Below, piece by piece: positions 26,650 to 35,623 of a DNA stretch of 64,000 bases. This DNA comes from Pelagibacterium lentulum (GTDB lineage Bacteria; Pseudomonadota; Alphaproteobacteria; Rhizobiales; Devosiaceae): the NCBI RefSeq assembly GCF_003992625.1, contig NZ_RZMW01000032.1:108969-172968 (forward strand), read 5' to 3'. The notes below the pieces were generated by a model. It ran no database searches. It had not been told where the DNA came from and saw only the letters and a program-made list of their open reading frames with translations. The position numbers were made by a program, and so were the translations under genes. The first letter of the stretch is position 1. Each line of letters opens with the position of its first letter.

Positions 26650-27929
26650 TGCTGGCCTTCCGGAGCGGGTTGGTCCTCATCGGGCAGGGTGAATTCATCG
26701 GGTTCCGAGCGCGGATCGAGTGAAACGGTCTCCGCTGTAACCGCACGTTCTGTCGGCAACGGCTGGAACGGCGCGCGATCGTCGACCGGCGCGGCATCGC
26801 GAATTTGCATACGGATAAAGGCTGCGGCGGCCAGCGCACCGTGGAAGATCACCGGTACAACGAAAATCGCCACCGGGCCCATAAAGCCCATGATGATTGA
26901 CGCGGCGATCGGACCCATCATCTGTCCCGCGCCGAGCACCAACAGCATTCCCGATGCGATTTTGGAAAAATCGCCCTCTTTGGCAAAGTCATTGGCGTGA
27001 GCCACGGCAATTGCATAAAGCGAATAGGCGGCAAGGCCATACATGCCGAAAAGCGCATAAAGCAGCACGGTTTCGCCGGGATTTATAATGATGGTCAAAA
27101 GCCCGGCCGTCGCGCCGATCAGGGCTACGCCAACAAGAACCTTGCGCCGGTCGATCTTGTCTGAAAGGCGGCCAAGCGGGATTTGCGATAATGCGCCCGC
27201 GACAATCGCAAGGCTCATGAGATACGCCACCGTTGCGGTCGAAAATCCGCGCTCGATGCCATAAACAGGTGCCAGCGTGCCAAAGGCGCCATTAGCCATG
27301 CCGACCGAAAAAGCGGCCACCACAGCAATGGGCGAAGTCTTGAACAACAGTCCGATATCAAGCGAGGCCGATTGCAGCGGCGCAGGTTGAGGCGTGCGGG
27401 TGACAGCGGTTGGTAACACTGCGCAGGTATAGGCAAGAGCCGCCAGAACGAAGGGGATATAACCTGCCACCCCTGTGACCGATATGGCCATCTGGCCCGC
27501 AGTGGATGCAAAAAGCGTTATCGAGACATAGATCGAAAATGTTGTGCCGCGGCTTTCGTTGTCGGAAACCTCGTTGAGCCAGCTTTCCACCACCATGGCA
27601 GCGCCGGCAAAGCAGAAGCCGGAGAAAATCCGCATGAAAATCCAGGCCCAATCGTCGATCACCAGCAGGTTGACAAGAATCGTCATCGAAGCAACCGCTG
27701 CCATAACCGCATAGGCCCGGATATGGCCCACGCGCTTGACCAGCATCGGCACCGAGATCGACCCAGCCATGAACCCGATCGACCAGCCCGTGCCGATCAG
27801 GCCCAGCGCCAAAAGCGAAAAGCCTTCCTCGGCGCCGCGCACCGGCAGAATCAGCCCGTGCATGCCGCCCGCAAACATCAGCAAGGCAGAACTGATCAAA
27901 AGTGCGGAGATTTTGACGACTTGCGACAT
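26646..27929 (-). CDS. MFS transporter, YcaD-like
   Basis: The 427-residue protein has about twelve membrane helices and MFS signature loops (VKRVGHIRAY after helix 2, GRLSDKIDRRKVLVG after helix 8). The C-terminus ends in a hydrophilic acidic tail (about 385-427, rich in Asp, Glu and Pro). It resembles YcaD/CynX-like transporters of unknown substrate. It is the first gene of a two-gene unit with moaB; whether the substrate relates to molybdenum is only a guess. Confidence 0.87.
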   Translation of the reverse strand: MSQVVKISALLISSALLMFAGGMHGLILPVRGAEEGFSLLALGLIGTGWSIGFMAGSISVPMLVKRVGHIRAYAVMAAVASMTILVNLLVIDDWAWIFMRIFSGFCFAGAAMVVESWLNEVSDNESRGTTFSIYVSITLFASTAGQMAISVTGVAGYIPFVLAALAYTCAVLPTAVTRTPQPAPLQSASLDIGLLFKTSPIAVVAAFSVGMANGAFGTLAPVYGIERGFSTATVAYLMSLAIVAGALSQIPLGRLSDKIDRRKVLVGVALIGATAGLLTIIINPGETVLLYALFGMYGLAAYSLYAIAVAHANDFAKEGDFSKIASGMLLVLGAGQMMGPIAASIIMGFMGPVAIFVVPVIFHGALAAAAFIRMQIRDAAPVDDRAPFQPLPTERAVTAETVSLDPRSEPDEFTLPDEDQPAPEGQQ

Positions 27930-28022
27930 GAAAGGCCCTCTTTCGGCGCTTGAACATTTGTCTCATGCGCTCTTGATTTGAGCGGGAATGTAGCGAGTTT
28001 ATGTGACACTGCATACTGGTCG

Positions 28023-28093
28023 GAAACGATCATCCCCATGATCGGTTTCGTAAAAAATCCCGCCAACCGGCTTGCCAGTTTGCGCCAAGCCGA
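28023..28093. repeat. Two adjacent inverted repeats between divergent transporter genes
   Basis: GAAACGATCAT (28023-28033) pairs with ATGATCGGTTTC (28038-28049) with one bulged base, and CGGCTTG (28069-28075) pairs with CAAGCCG (28087-28093). They fill the 232-bp gap between the MFS gene (minus) and the DMT exporter (plus). They may be a REP pair or operators; neither is followed by a clear T-run. Confidence 0.35.
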
Positions 28094-28161
28094 TTACCGG
28101 TAGCAACTGACATTTTACGTTTTGGCGCTCATACGGGCGCTGGCCTTTCTGGATCAAGTTC

Positions 28162-29145
28162 GTGTCCCAGCCGCAAGACAATGCCCATATCGCGAAATCG
28201 CGCACCCGCTTCGTTCTGGGGGGCGGGGTCATGCTGGGCATCACCCTCAAGGTTGCTTCGGTTTTTGTCTTTGTGGCCATGAGCGCCATCATCAAGGGCG
28301 CCGAAGGTGTACCGGTTGGCCAACTTGTCTTTTTCCGCTCGTTCTTTGCACTGATTCCGGTTTTGATTTTCCTCGCCTGGCGGCGAGAACTCGTTGAAGG
28401 GTTCAAGACGTCCCGGCCTGTCGGTCACATTCTGCGCGGCGTCATCGGCACAATGGGCATGTTCCTGATCTTTTTCGGGTTGACCCGGCTGCCGCTCCCT
28501 GAAGCGATTACCATCCATTACGCGACCCCGCTGTTCATCGTGATTTTCTCAGCCCTGTTCCTGCATGAAAAAATCCGCCTTTTCCGCTGGACCGCGGTTC
28601 TAATCGGACTTCTGGGCGTGTTGATCATCATGTGGCCGCGTCTCACCGTGTTCTCGGGTGATTTATCAGCAATGGGCCCTGAAACCGTCGGTGCCATCGC
28701 CGCCTTTTGTGCCTGTATGGTCAGCGCGGTGGCCATGCTCATGGTGCGTACGCTGGTCAAGACCGAGCGCAGCGCAACCATCGTCATTTACTTTTCGATC
28801 GTCAGCGCCGTTCTCGGGCTTTTGACGATTCCTTTCCTGGGATGGGTCGAGCTTTCGCTCGAACAAACGCTCGCTCTGGTTGGGGCTGGCATCGCCGGTG
28901 GCATTGGGCAAATTCTGCTCACCGAGAGCTATCGTCACGCCGAGCTTTCGACAGTTGCACCCTTTGAATATTCCTCAATGGTACTCTCGATTGCCACCGG
29001 CTTCATCGTCTTTGGTGAAGTCCCGACCATCCAGATGCTGATTGGCGGCTCGATCGTTGTCGCGGCTGGCATATTCATCATTTATCGAGAGCATAGGCTG
29101 GGGCTGGATCGCGCCAAGGCACGCAAGGTTACAAGCCCGGCTTAA
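28162..29145 (+). CDS. DMT-superfamily (EamA) transporter
   Basis: The 327-residue protein has ten predicted membrane helices in two EamA repeats (first about 20-150, second about 170-305). FFRSFFALIPVLIFLAWRREL and YATPLFIVIFSALFLHEKI are typical of the first repeat, ILLTESYRHAELSTVAPFEYSSMV-type sequence of the second. Relatives export amino acids, metabolites or riboflavin-like compounds; the substrate is unknown. The start is GTG at 28162 with a weak ribosome site. It converges with the uracil-DNA glycosylase gene, with stop codons overlapping. Confidence 0.87.
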   Translation: MSQPQDNAHIAKSRTRFVLGGGVMLGITLKVASVFVFVAMSAIIKGAEGVPVGQLVFFRSFFALIPVLIFLAWRRELVEGFKTSRPVGHILRGVIGTMGMFLIFFGLTRLPLPEAITIHYATPLFIVIFSALFLHEKIRLFRWTAVLIGLLGVLIIMWPRLTVFSGDLSAMGPETVGAIAAFCACMVSAVAMLMVRTLVKTERSATIVIYFSIVSAVLGLLTIPFLGWVELSLEQTLALVGAGIAGGIGQILLTESYRHAELSTVAPFEYSSMVLSIATGFIVFGEVPTIQMLIGGSIVVAAGIFIIYREHRLGLDRAKARKVTSPA

Positions 29146-29969
29146 ACGGCGTCGAGCGCCGCCCTGATCGAAAGCAGATCCTGCCAGACCAGCTTTTTTG
29201 CCGCTGGCTGGCGCAGCAGGAAGGCTGGATGAAGCGTCGCCATGGCCTGCATAGTGTGGTCCGCTATCGTTAGCTCTCTCCATTGCCCGCGCAGCCGGGT
29301 AATCCCGGTTGTGGTTTCAAATAGCGTTGAAGAGGCCGCGCCGCCCAGCGTCACCAGTACCTTGGGCGCCACAAGTTCGATCTGGCGGTAGAGGAAGGGC
29401 AGGCATACGGAAGTTTCCGCGGGCGTGGGCGTGCGATTGCCAGGCGGGCGCCAAGGCACGGTGTTGGCGATGTAAACCCGCGTCCTGTCCAGTCCGATAG
29501 CCGCCAGCATACGGTCGAGCAATTGTCCCGAACGCCCGACAAAAGGTTTGCCCTGCAAATCCTCGTCGCGTCCGGGCGCCTCACCCACAAACATGATATC
29601 GGCCTGCGGGTTGCCGTCAGCAAAAACCAGATTGGTTGCGCGCAGTTTAAGGCCGCAGCCCTCGAATCCGGCCAGCAGTTCCTTGAGTTCATCCAGCGTC
29701 TGCGCCTTGGCTGCAAGTTCTTGCGCCATTTGAGGGCTGGCTTCACGGCTCTCTGTCGCGGCCACTTGCGGCGCGCCCTGTGCAGGCGCTTGCGGGCGAA
29801 GCTGTGGCATAGCTGGTTTTTGCGCAGCGCTGCCAACACTCTTGGGCAACTGTGCCGATTGAACGAACCGGTCAACGGGTTGCTCGCTCACCGCCATATC
29901 GACGCCTGCTGCCCGATACCAATCGAGCAGGGCAATCATTTCGTCGCGGGTGAGGGTGTCTGAAACCAT
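29142..29969 (-). CDS. Family-4-like uracil-DNA glycosylase lacking two Fe-S cysteines
   Basis: The 275-residue protein has motif 1 [17 protein letters not shown], the [17 protein letters not shown] block and motif [10 protein letters not shown] of family 4 uracil-DNA glycosylases, which excise uracil from DNA. The expected Fe-S ligands are only half present: Cys105 and Cys189 remain, while the first Cys position is Phe102 and the third is Trp173. An N-terminal helix ([11 protein letters not shown]) and a Gln/Pro/Ala-rich linker (about 35-85) precede the domain. The start is taken at ATG 29969; 30023 is possible. A related Bradyrhizobium enzyme without a cluster has been described, to my memory. 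Confidence 0.88.
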   Translation of the reverse strand: MVSDTLTRDEMIALLDWYRAAGVDMAVSEQPVDRFVQSAQLPKSVGSAAQKPAMPQLRPQAPAQGAPQVAATESREASPQMAQELAAKAQTLDELKELLAGFEGCGLKLRATNLVFADGNPQADIMFVGEAPGRDEDLQGKPFVGRSGQLLDRMLAAIGLDRTRVYIANTVPWRPPGNRTPTPAETSVCLPFLYRQIELVAPKVLVTLGGAASSTLFETTTGITRLRGQWRELTIADHTMQAMATLHPAFLLRQPAAKKLVWQDLLSIRAALDAV

Positions 29970-30140
29970 GATAGGGCGGTTATAGCCCGCGCCATGCTCA
30001 GGTAAAAGCCAATCTTGAACCATTCCATTTATGTATTAGGTGATGCGCAGAAAACGGTCCCAAATTGCGTCACGGGGCTAGGTTCACAGCCTGCGGCAAT
30101 GCTAAAAGGCGACCCAAACAAATAACGCGGGAACCAGCCA

Positions 30141-31796
30141 ATGAGCCAAGAACCGATCGAGCGCGAAAGCATGGAAACCGATGTGCTGATCGTTGGTGCC
30201 GGCCCGGCCGGGCTTTCCGCTGCGATTGCGCTTAAGCAGAACGCGCCCGATCTTTCGGTCATTGTCATTGAAAAGTCGGCAGAGATCGGCGGTCATATCA
30301 TGTCCGGCGCTGTCATGGATCCGGTCGGCCTCGATGCGCTGATCCCCGGCTGGCGAGAAAAAGGTGCCCCCGCGGCCACTGAGGTTACGAGCGACCACTT
30401 CGTGTATCTGACTGAAAAAGGCTCCCAAACCTTTCCCGATCTCTTGATTCCGCCCGTTATGAAGACAAAAGGCGGTGTCATCATCTCCTTGGGCGATCTA
30501 TGCCGCTGGCTGAGCGAACAGGCAGAGGCGCTCGGTGTCGATGTTTTTCCCGGCACGGCCGCCGTCGATCTCGTCACAACTGAGGATGGCGCGGTTGCCG
30601 GTGTGATAACCGGCGATCTCGGCATCGCGCGCGATGGAACCCATAAATCCACATTTGCCGCGGGCATCGAATTGCGCGCCAAATATACGCTGATCGGTGA
30701 AGGCGCACGCGGCTCGTTGGCCAAGCAGCTCATTCGTACCTTTGCGCTCGACGAGGGCAGGGCGCCTCAAAAATTCGGTCTTGGTATCAAGGAAATATGG
30801 CAGATCGATCCGGCAAGGCACCAGCTTGGCAAGGTCGAACATTTTATGGGCTATCCGCTGGGCAATTCCACTTCCGGCGGCGGCTTTTGCTATCACGCGC
30901 CCGACAACAGGATCTATCTCGGCCTCGTTGCCCATCTCGACTATGATAATCCGACATTCTCTCCTTTTGGCGAGTTCCAGCGCTTCAAGTTGCACCCCGC
31001 GATCAGCCAGTTGCTCGAAGGCGGCGAGATGGTGTCTTACGGCGCGCGCGCAATCACATCGGGCGGCTGGCAATCGATCCCCAAACTGGCGTTCCCCGGC
31101 GGTGCGTTGATCGGTTGCGCTGCGGGCTTTATGAACGTGCCGCGCCTAAAGGCCATCCACAACGCAATCCGCTCGGGCATGAGCGCCGCTGCCGAGGTGG
31201 CGCAAGCCATTGGGGCAGGCCGCGCGAACGATGTTATTGAAACGCTCGATGAAGCCATTCTGGCCAACGGCATTCGCGACGATCTCTATCCGGTCCGGTC
31301 GGTCAAACCGCTCTGGGCGCGATTCGGGACCTTTGCTGGTGTAACGCTGGCGGGTATGGACATGTGGGCTTCAAGCCTTGCGAAGATTTCGCCGCTGGCG
31401 GGTATGGCGCGCCACAAGCCCGATTTTGCAACTCTCAAACCCATCTCCGAAGTCGCGCGCATCGCCTATCCCAAACCGGATGGGAAAATAACCTTTGCAC
31501 GCTCGGAATCGGTCTATCGCGCCAATATCGCCCATGACGAGGATCAACCGGTTCATCTGCGTCTAACCGATCCGGCTATCCCGATTGCCCAGAACCTGCC
31601 GCGCTATGGAGAACCGGCGCCGCTTTATTGCCCGGCGGGCGTTTACGAGGTGGCGGAAGAACAAGAAGGGCCAGTCTTCCGCATTCATGCCCAAAATTGC
31701 GTGCATTGCAAAACCTGCGACATCAAAGATCCTGCTCAAAACATCACCTGGGTTCCACCTGAAGGGGGCAGTGGCCCGAACTATTCGGGCATGTGA
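30141..31796 (+). CDS. Electron transfer flavoprotein-ubiquinone oxidoreductase
   Basis: The 551-residue ETF-QO passes electrons from ETF (fatty-acid and amino-acid oxidation) to ubiquinone at the inner membrane. It has the FAD loop VLIVGAGPAGLSAAIALK, the ubiquinone-binding region (HFMGYPLGNSTSGGGFCYH, LVAHLDYDNP) and a C-terminal ferredoxin-like segment with Cys in YCPAGVYEV, NCVHCKTCDIKDP and PEGGSGPNYSGM for one 4Fe-4S cluster. Length is normal. It stands alone; etfA and etfB are not nearby. Confidence 0.96.
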   Translation: MSQEPIERESMETDVLIVGAGPAGLSAAIALKQNAPDLSVIVIEKSAEIGGHIMSGAVMDPVGLDALIPGWREKGAPAATEVTSDHFVYLTEKGSQTFPDLLIPPVMKTKGGVIISLGDLCRWLSEQAEALGVDVFPGTAAVDLVTTEDGAVAGVITGDLGIARDGTHKSTFAAGIELRAKYTLIGEGARGSLAKQLIRTFALDEGRAPQKFGLGIKEIWQIDPARHQLGKVEHFMGYPLGNSTSGGGFCYHAPDNRIYLGLVAHLDYDNPTFSPFGEFQRFKLHPAISQLLEGGEMVSYGARAITSGGWQSIPKLAFPGGALIGCAAGFMNVPRLKAIHNAIRSGMSAAAEVAQAIGAGRANDVIETLDEAILANGIRDDLYPVRSVKPLWARFGTFAGVTLAGMDMWASSLAKISPLAGMARHKPDFATLKPISEVARIAYPKPDGKITFARSESVYRANIAHDEDQPVHLRLTDPAIPIAQNLPRYGEPAPLYCPAGVYEVAEEQEGPVFRIHAQNCVHCKTCDIKDPAQNITWVPPEGGSGPNYSGM

Positions 31797-31924
31797 ACAT
31801 CAAGTGAAGCGACGACACTTGCGAGTGACCCGGATTTGCGAAACAGTGACTCTTGGATGGTTCGTACAGCACGGCTGTGTGCTGTCCAGAAAAGAACATG
31901 CGAGGAGCATCGATAAACGTGCAT

Positions 31925-33622
31925 ATGTCTATTCGTAAGGCTGTCTTGGCAGGGGTCGCAATTGCCTTTGCGGCAATCGTTCCGGTCCAGGCTGCGCAGG
32001 CTCAGAGTGGTATGTTGTCGCTGCGCAAGCCCAGTCCCGTGGGCAGCTATCTTGCGGGCGTTGCTGCGCTCGAAAACCTCGATGGCAATCGCGCCGCGCG
32101 CTATTTCATGGACGCCGCCAGCGAGGAGTGGGACAATCCGGTTTACGTTTCTCGCGCATTTCTTTCCTATCTGGTTGCCGGCAAGGTTTCCGATGCGGCA
32201 ACGCTTGCCCATCATCTTCTCGATCTCGAACCCAATGATGAGCTTGCCCGGCTTACTCTGGGCACAGTTGCGCTCAAGCAGCGCCGCTACAGTTCTGCCG
32301 AACAGACCCTTTCGCGCATTTCCGACGGATCGCTGATCGGGCTGACTGGCGGCATTCTTAGGGCATGGGCGCAGGCAGGAAACGGCAATCCAAGTGCAGC
32401 TCTCGCAACTCTTGATGCGTTGGGAGACAGCGGCTTCGCAGATTTTCTAGTTTTCCATCGCGCTCTGGTTGCAGATGTCGGCGGCTTACGGGGCCAGGCG
32501 CTCGACTATGCCCGCGAAGCCTATGAAATGGACCCCTTCGTAACCCGCATTGCCGAGGCCTATGTCCGTATTCTTGCAAATGCCGGGCGCTTTGAAGAAG
32601 CCCAGATTGTTCTCGATGAATACGCGGCTGAAGGCATTGCGCATCCTTTGGTGGACTCGCTGAGGGCGCCCGTTGCGGCTGGCCGCCGCCCTGGCCTGTT
32701 TGCCAATTCTGTGCAGTCGGGTGCCACGGAGATGTTCCATGGGTTGGGCACAGCCCTGGCACGCGACGGTTCATTGGAACTGGGTGTCGTGTTTCTGCAA
32801 CTGGCCCTTTATCTCGATCCCGAAGCATCCGTGGTTGCAATGACGCTCGGTGAGTTGTTCGCCAGCGCGGGCCGCTACAGCGAAGCCGATGCGGTTTATG
32901 GCAAGATTCCCTCGTCCTCTCCGCTTTCTACCAGTGCGCTGATCCGGTTGGCAGAAAGCCGTGACGCGCAGGATGATCGTGAAGGCGCAATCTCCCGTTT
33001 GCGCAACATCGTAAACAGCAATCCCGACAATGTTGAAGCGTGGGGGGCGCTAGGCGATGTGCTGCGGTACGATGAGCGGTGGGAAGAAGCGGCTGACGCC
33101 TATACGCAGCTTATCAACACCATTGAAACCGACCGCCCGCGCGATTGGCGCTACTACTATGTACGCGGCATAGCCTATGAGCGCGCAGGGCATTGGGAAA
33201 ATGCCGAACCTGATTTCAAGCGCGCGCTTGAGCTCAACCCCGATCAGCCGCAGGTGCTTAACTACCTTGGCTATAGCTGGGTCGATATGGGCATGAATCT
33301 CGAACCCGCTCTTGAAATGATCGAGCGCGCTGTCGAATTGCGTCCACGCGATGGCTATATCATCGACAGTCTCGGCTGGGCCTTTTTCCGTCTCGGTCGC
33401 GTCGACGAAGCGATTGCGGAACTGGAGCGTGCGCTGCAATATTTGCCAAACGATCCGGAAATAAACGACCATTTGGGCGATGCCTATTGGGTTGCTGGCC
33501 GCCATCGCGAAGCCATGTTCCAGTGGCGCATTGCAATTGCCGTCGATGAGCGTGGTGAGGTTACAGAGCGAGCCCGGCCGAAACTCACCGAAGGTTTGGT
33601 GGATATGCCTGAAATCCAATAA
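31925..33622 (+). CDS. Secreted tetratricopeptide-repeat protein
   Basis: The 565-residue protein begins with a Sec signal peptide (MSIRKAVLAGVAIAFAAIVPVQAAQAQ) and contains tetratricopeptide-like helices throughout; clear TPR units occur at about 360-540 (WGALGDVLRYDERWEEAADAYTQL, DFKRALELNPDQPQVLNYLGY, IDSLGWAFFRLGRVDEAIAELERAL, INDHLGDAYWVAGRHREA). Such proteins scaffold periplasmic or outer-membrane complexes. The ATG at 31925 is chosen for the clean signal peptide; upstream starts at 31898 and 31919 exist. Its stop overlaps the ispE start (TAATG), so the two are coupled. Confidence 0.9.
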   Translation: MSIRKAVLAGVAIAFAAIVPVQAAQAQSGMLSLRKPSPVGSYLAGVAALENLDGNRAARYFMDAASEEWDNPVYVSRAFLSYLVAGKVSDAATLAHHLLDLEPNDELARLTLGTVALKQRRYSSAEQTLSRISDGSLIGLTGGILRAWAQAGNGNPSAALATLDALGDSGFADFLVFHRALVADVGGLRGQALDYAREAYEMDPFVTRIAEAYVRILANAGRFEEAQIVLDEYAAEGIAHPLVDSLRAPVAAGRRPGLFANSVQSGATEMFHGLGTALARDGSLELGVVFLQLALYLDPEASVVAMTLGELFASAGRYSEADAVYGKIPSSSPLSTSALIRLAESRDAQDDREGAISRLRNIVNSNPDNVEAWGALGDVLRYDERWEEAADAYTQLINTIETDRPRDWRYYYVRGIAYERAGHWENAEPDFKRALELNPDQPQVLNYLGYSWVDMGMNLEPALEMIERAVELRPRDGYIIDSLGWAFFRLGRVDEAIAELERALQYLPNDPEINDHLGDAYWVAGRHREAMFQWRIAIAVDERGEVTERARPKLTEGLVDMPEIQ

Positions 33623-34497
33623 TGGAAGCGGTGCTCACTGAAATCGCACCGGCCAAGATAAATCTCGCGCTGCACGTGACCGGGCAGCGCGAGGACGGTT
33701 TTCACACGCTTCATTCCCTTTGCGTTTTTGCACAATTGGGCGACCAAATATCGATATCGCCTGCCGCCAGAGACGATCTTGAAATCACCGGTCCTTTCGC
33801 CAACGACCTGTCGGCAGGACGCAGTAATCTTGTTGTCCGCGCGGTGGAAAAATTCCGGGCCCGCTTTCCCGGCCAATTGCCCGATGGGGTATCCATAGCG
33901 CTGGAAAAGCATCTGCCGGTTGCTGCCGGGCTTGGCGGCGGTTCTGCCGACGCGGCCTCGGTATTGCGCCTGCTTGCGCAATTGAGCAGCAACCCCATCG
34001 ACGATGCCGACCTGTTCGATCTGGCTGCCAGACTTGGCGCCGATGTGCCCATGTGCCTTTTATCGCGCACATGCGAGGTCATGGGGATCGGTGAGCATAT
34101 CAGGCCGCTGCAACCATTGCCGCCGACATATCTGGTGCTGGTCAATCCCTTGGCGCCCGTTGCAACAGCCGACGTTTTCAAACGGCTGCAAAGGCGGGAT
34201 AATTCGCCTATGCCCAGCTTGCCGGAGCCGTTCGATCGTGTGGCCATGCTTTCGCTCTGGCTGGCCGATACGCGCAACGACCTCGAAGCGCCCGCAATCG
34301 AAATATTTCCAGCCATCCGCTCAATTCTTGATGCCATTGCTGCCACGCAAGGGGTGACGCTTGCCCGCATGTCGGGATCGGGCGCCACCTGCTTTGGCCT
34401 TTATGGAAGCGCGGCTGCGGCCCATCAGGCCGCCCACGATCTGCGTGAGCGGCTTTCCGGTTATTGGGTGGCGGCCACGCCAGTCCTGCAGGACTAG
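33622..34497 (+). CDS. ispE: 4-diphosphocytidyl-2-C-methyl-D-erythritol kinase
   Basis: The 291-residue GHMP kinase phosphorylates CDP-ME in the non-mevalonate isoprenoid pathway. It begins with IAPAKINLALHVTGQREDGFH, has the ATP-binding PVAAGLGGGSADAASVLRLL loop and the C-terminal RMSGSGATCFGLYG motif, all diagnostic. It starts on the last base of the TPR gene stop. ispB and ispH, also of isoprenoid metabolism, lie elsewhere in the window but not in the same operon. Confidence 0.97.
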   Translation: MEAVLTEIAPAKINLALHVTGQREDGFHTLHSLCVFAQLGDQISISPAARDDLEITGPFANDLSAGRSNLVVRAVEKFRARFPGQLPDGVSIALEKHLPVAAGLGGGSADAASVLRLLAQLSSNPIDDADLFDLAARLGADVPMCLLSRTCEVMGIGEHIRPLQPLPPTYLVLVNPLAPVATADVFKRLQRRDNSPMPSLPEPFDRVAMLSLWLADTRNDLEAPAIEIFPAIRSILDAIAATQGVTLARMSGSGATCFGLYGSAAAAHQAAHDLRERLSGYWVAATPVLQD

Positions 34498-34626
34498 AGA
34501 GCGTGTCCAGCAAGCATGCCCTCGAACTTGATCCGAGGGTGGAAACGGTTTTGCGGTTCGGACACACGACAAAACAAAGATTTAGAGCCAGGGATTTGAT
34601 TCCATTAAATCCTGAACGGCTCTAAT
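34498..34626. repeat. Rhizobial-type intergenic mosaic element
   Basis: The stretch starts AGAGCGTGTCC just after ispE and ends with GGCTCTA. It contains the inverted pair CCCTCG/CGAGGG, the block GGAAACGGTTTTGCGGTTCGG and the pair GGATTTGATT/AATCCTGA. This order resembles the recurrent intergenic elements of Rhizobiales (GTGGAAACCGGTTTTCGGA then a GATTC-rich palindrome ending GCTCTA). The GCGGTTTTGCGGTTCG core also occurs in the repeats at 63256 and 63317. Confidence 0.6.
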
Positions 34627-34927
34627 TGGGCGTTACAGCCTCCACCTCAACGCAGGTCACAAAAACCATCCAGCTCACAATCGCGCAGGGCACGGCCAAT
34701 ATCGCGGCAAAGCCCAATTCGATGGCAAGGGGGAAGGGAAAAACCAGCGCCAGCGCCCAGGCGCCGCCGATGCCCGCGAGCCAGACGTTAATCGAAATAT
34801 AGAGGAAGGCGGGAAGGGCGTGAACGAAGGCTTGCAGCGGTGAGCGGACGTCATCTGCATTAAAGCGCGGCATGCGCATGTGATCGGCAAGAGACCACGG
34901 GGTATGTTCGACGGTAAGATCAGTCAT
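34622..34927 (-). CDS. Small membrane protein of unknown function
   Basis: From the ATG at 34927 the 101-residue product starts MTDLTVEHTPWSLADHMRMP and has two strong membrane helices (FVHALPAFLYISINVWLAGIGG and ALVFPFPLAIELGFAAILAVPCAIVSW). A frame to 35002 exists but the extra residues look non-coding. I do not recognise the family; a two-helix membrane protein of this kind could be a small inner-membrane factor. Its neighbours are a repeat element and another unknown gene, so the context gives no clue. Confidence 0.6.
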   Translation of the reverse strand: MTDLTVEHTPWSLADHMRMPRFNADDVRSPLQAFVHALPAFLYISINVWLAGIGGAWALALVFPFPLAIELGFAAILAVPCAIVSWMVFVTCVEVEAVTPN

Positions 34928-35080
34928 TTCCAAAACCACAAGTTCTGCAATATCGGGTATGCGCACCGGCGCTTGCCCGGCCGATGTTGGAGCCGGAAGC
35001 AAGAACGAAAGCGCATCGTTGCGAAAGCACGGTGGAAACAGTCAGCGAGCCGACGATAAGGTGAGGGCGCAGCTCTGTTT

Positions 35081-35482
35081 CTACAGAACGGGGGTCTGGG
35101 GCGGGGCTCTGGGCTGGGCACCGGCCCGGCGGCCAGCCAGCGGTGCCGCCGCAGCGGCTATGGTAAAGACAGCGGACCCGAAGGCAAGATTTGTTGCGGA
35201 CGCAGATCTTTCGATCAGTGGCGCGGCATCGTCACCAAAAGTATCGGCAGACGCCCAGCCTTGTGTCTGCGTGCCGAGCGACCGGCCCGCATCGGGCAGC
35301 TTGGCCAGCGGGGAGGCATGTTCGGGGGCAGTAAGCGTAACGGTGCTTTGCGCGCCGATGTCGCTGAACTTGGCAGAATGCGAGACGCCATGCCCAACCC
35401 AACCGGCCAGCGCAAAGACAACGAGCGCCAACGCGATAACGCGGCTCATTTCAACGCGAAACGGTTTTACCGGGTGTGACAA
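35081..35482 (-). CDS. Hypothetical protein with one membrane anchor
   Basis: The 133-residue frame has an N-terminal hydrophobic segment (VIALALVVFALAGWVGHGV) that could be a signal anchor, then a Ser/Ala/Thr-rich region and a second Ala-rich weakly hydrophobic stretch. The annotated start is TTG at 35482, with an AGGG about 10 bases before; ATG 35449 (MSRVIALAL) is an alternative. No family is recognised. A 213-codon plus-strand frame overlaps it but is Cys-rich and unlike a real protein. Coding status is uncertain. Confidence 0.45.
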   Translation of the reverse strand: MSHPVKPFRVEMSRVIALALVVFALAGWVGHGVSHSAKFSDIGAQSTVTLTAPEHASPLAKLPDAGRSLGTQTQGWASADTFGDDAAPLIERSASATNLAFGSAVFTIAAAAAPLAGRRAGAQPRAPPQTPVL

Positions 35483-35623
35483 GGTCGTTGCCCTAGAACA
35501 ATGCTCAGGGGCTCATCTAAGCATTGCTGCGGCGCAAGTCCATGAGGCAAATACTACCGCGCCGGTTTTTCCTGGAAGCAAGGCGACCGGACGGTTTTGA
35601 TCGGTCTTGGTTTGAAGCGAAGG

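Noticed and set aside
34959..35600. 213-codon plus-strand frame opposite the anchored unknown gene
   Set aside because: It is Cys-rich and low in structure. The minus-strand frame with a hydrophobic N-terminus is the better candidate.
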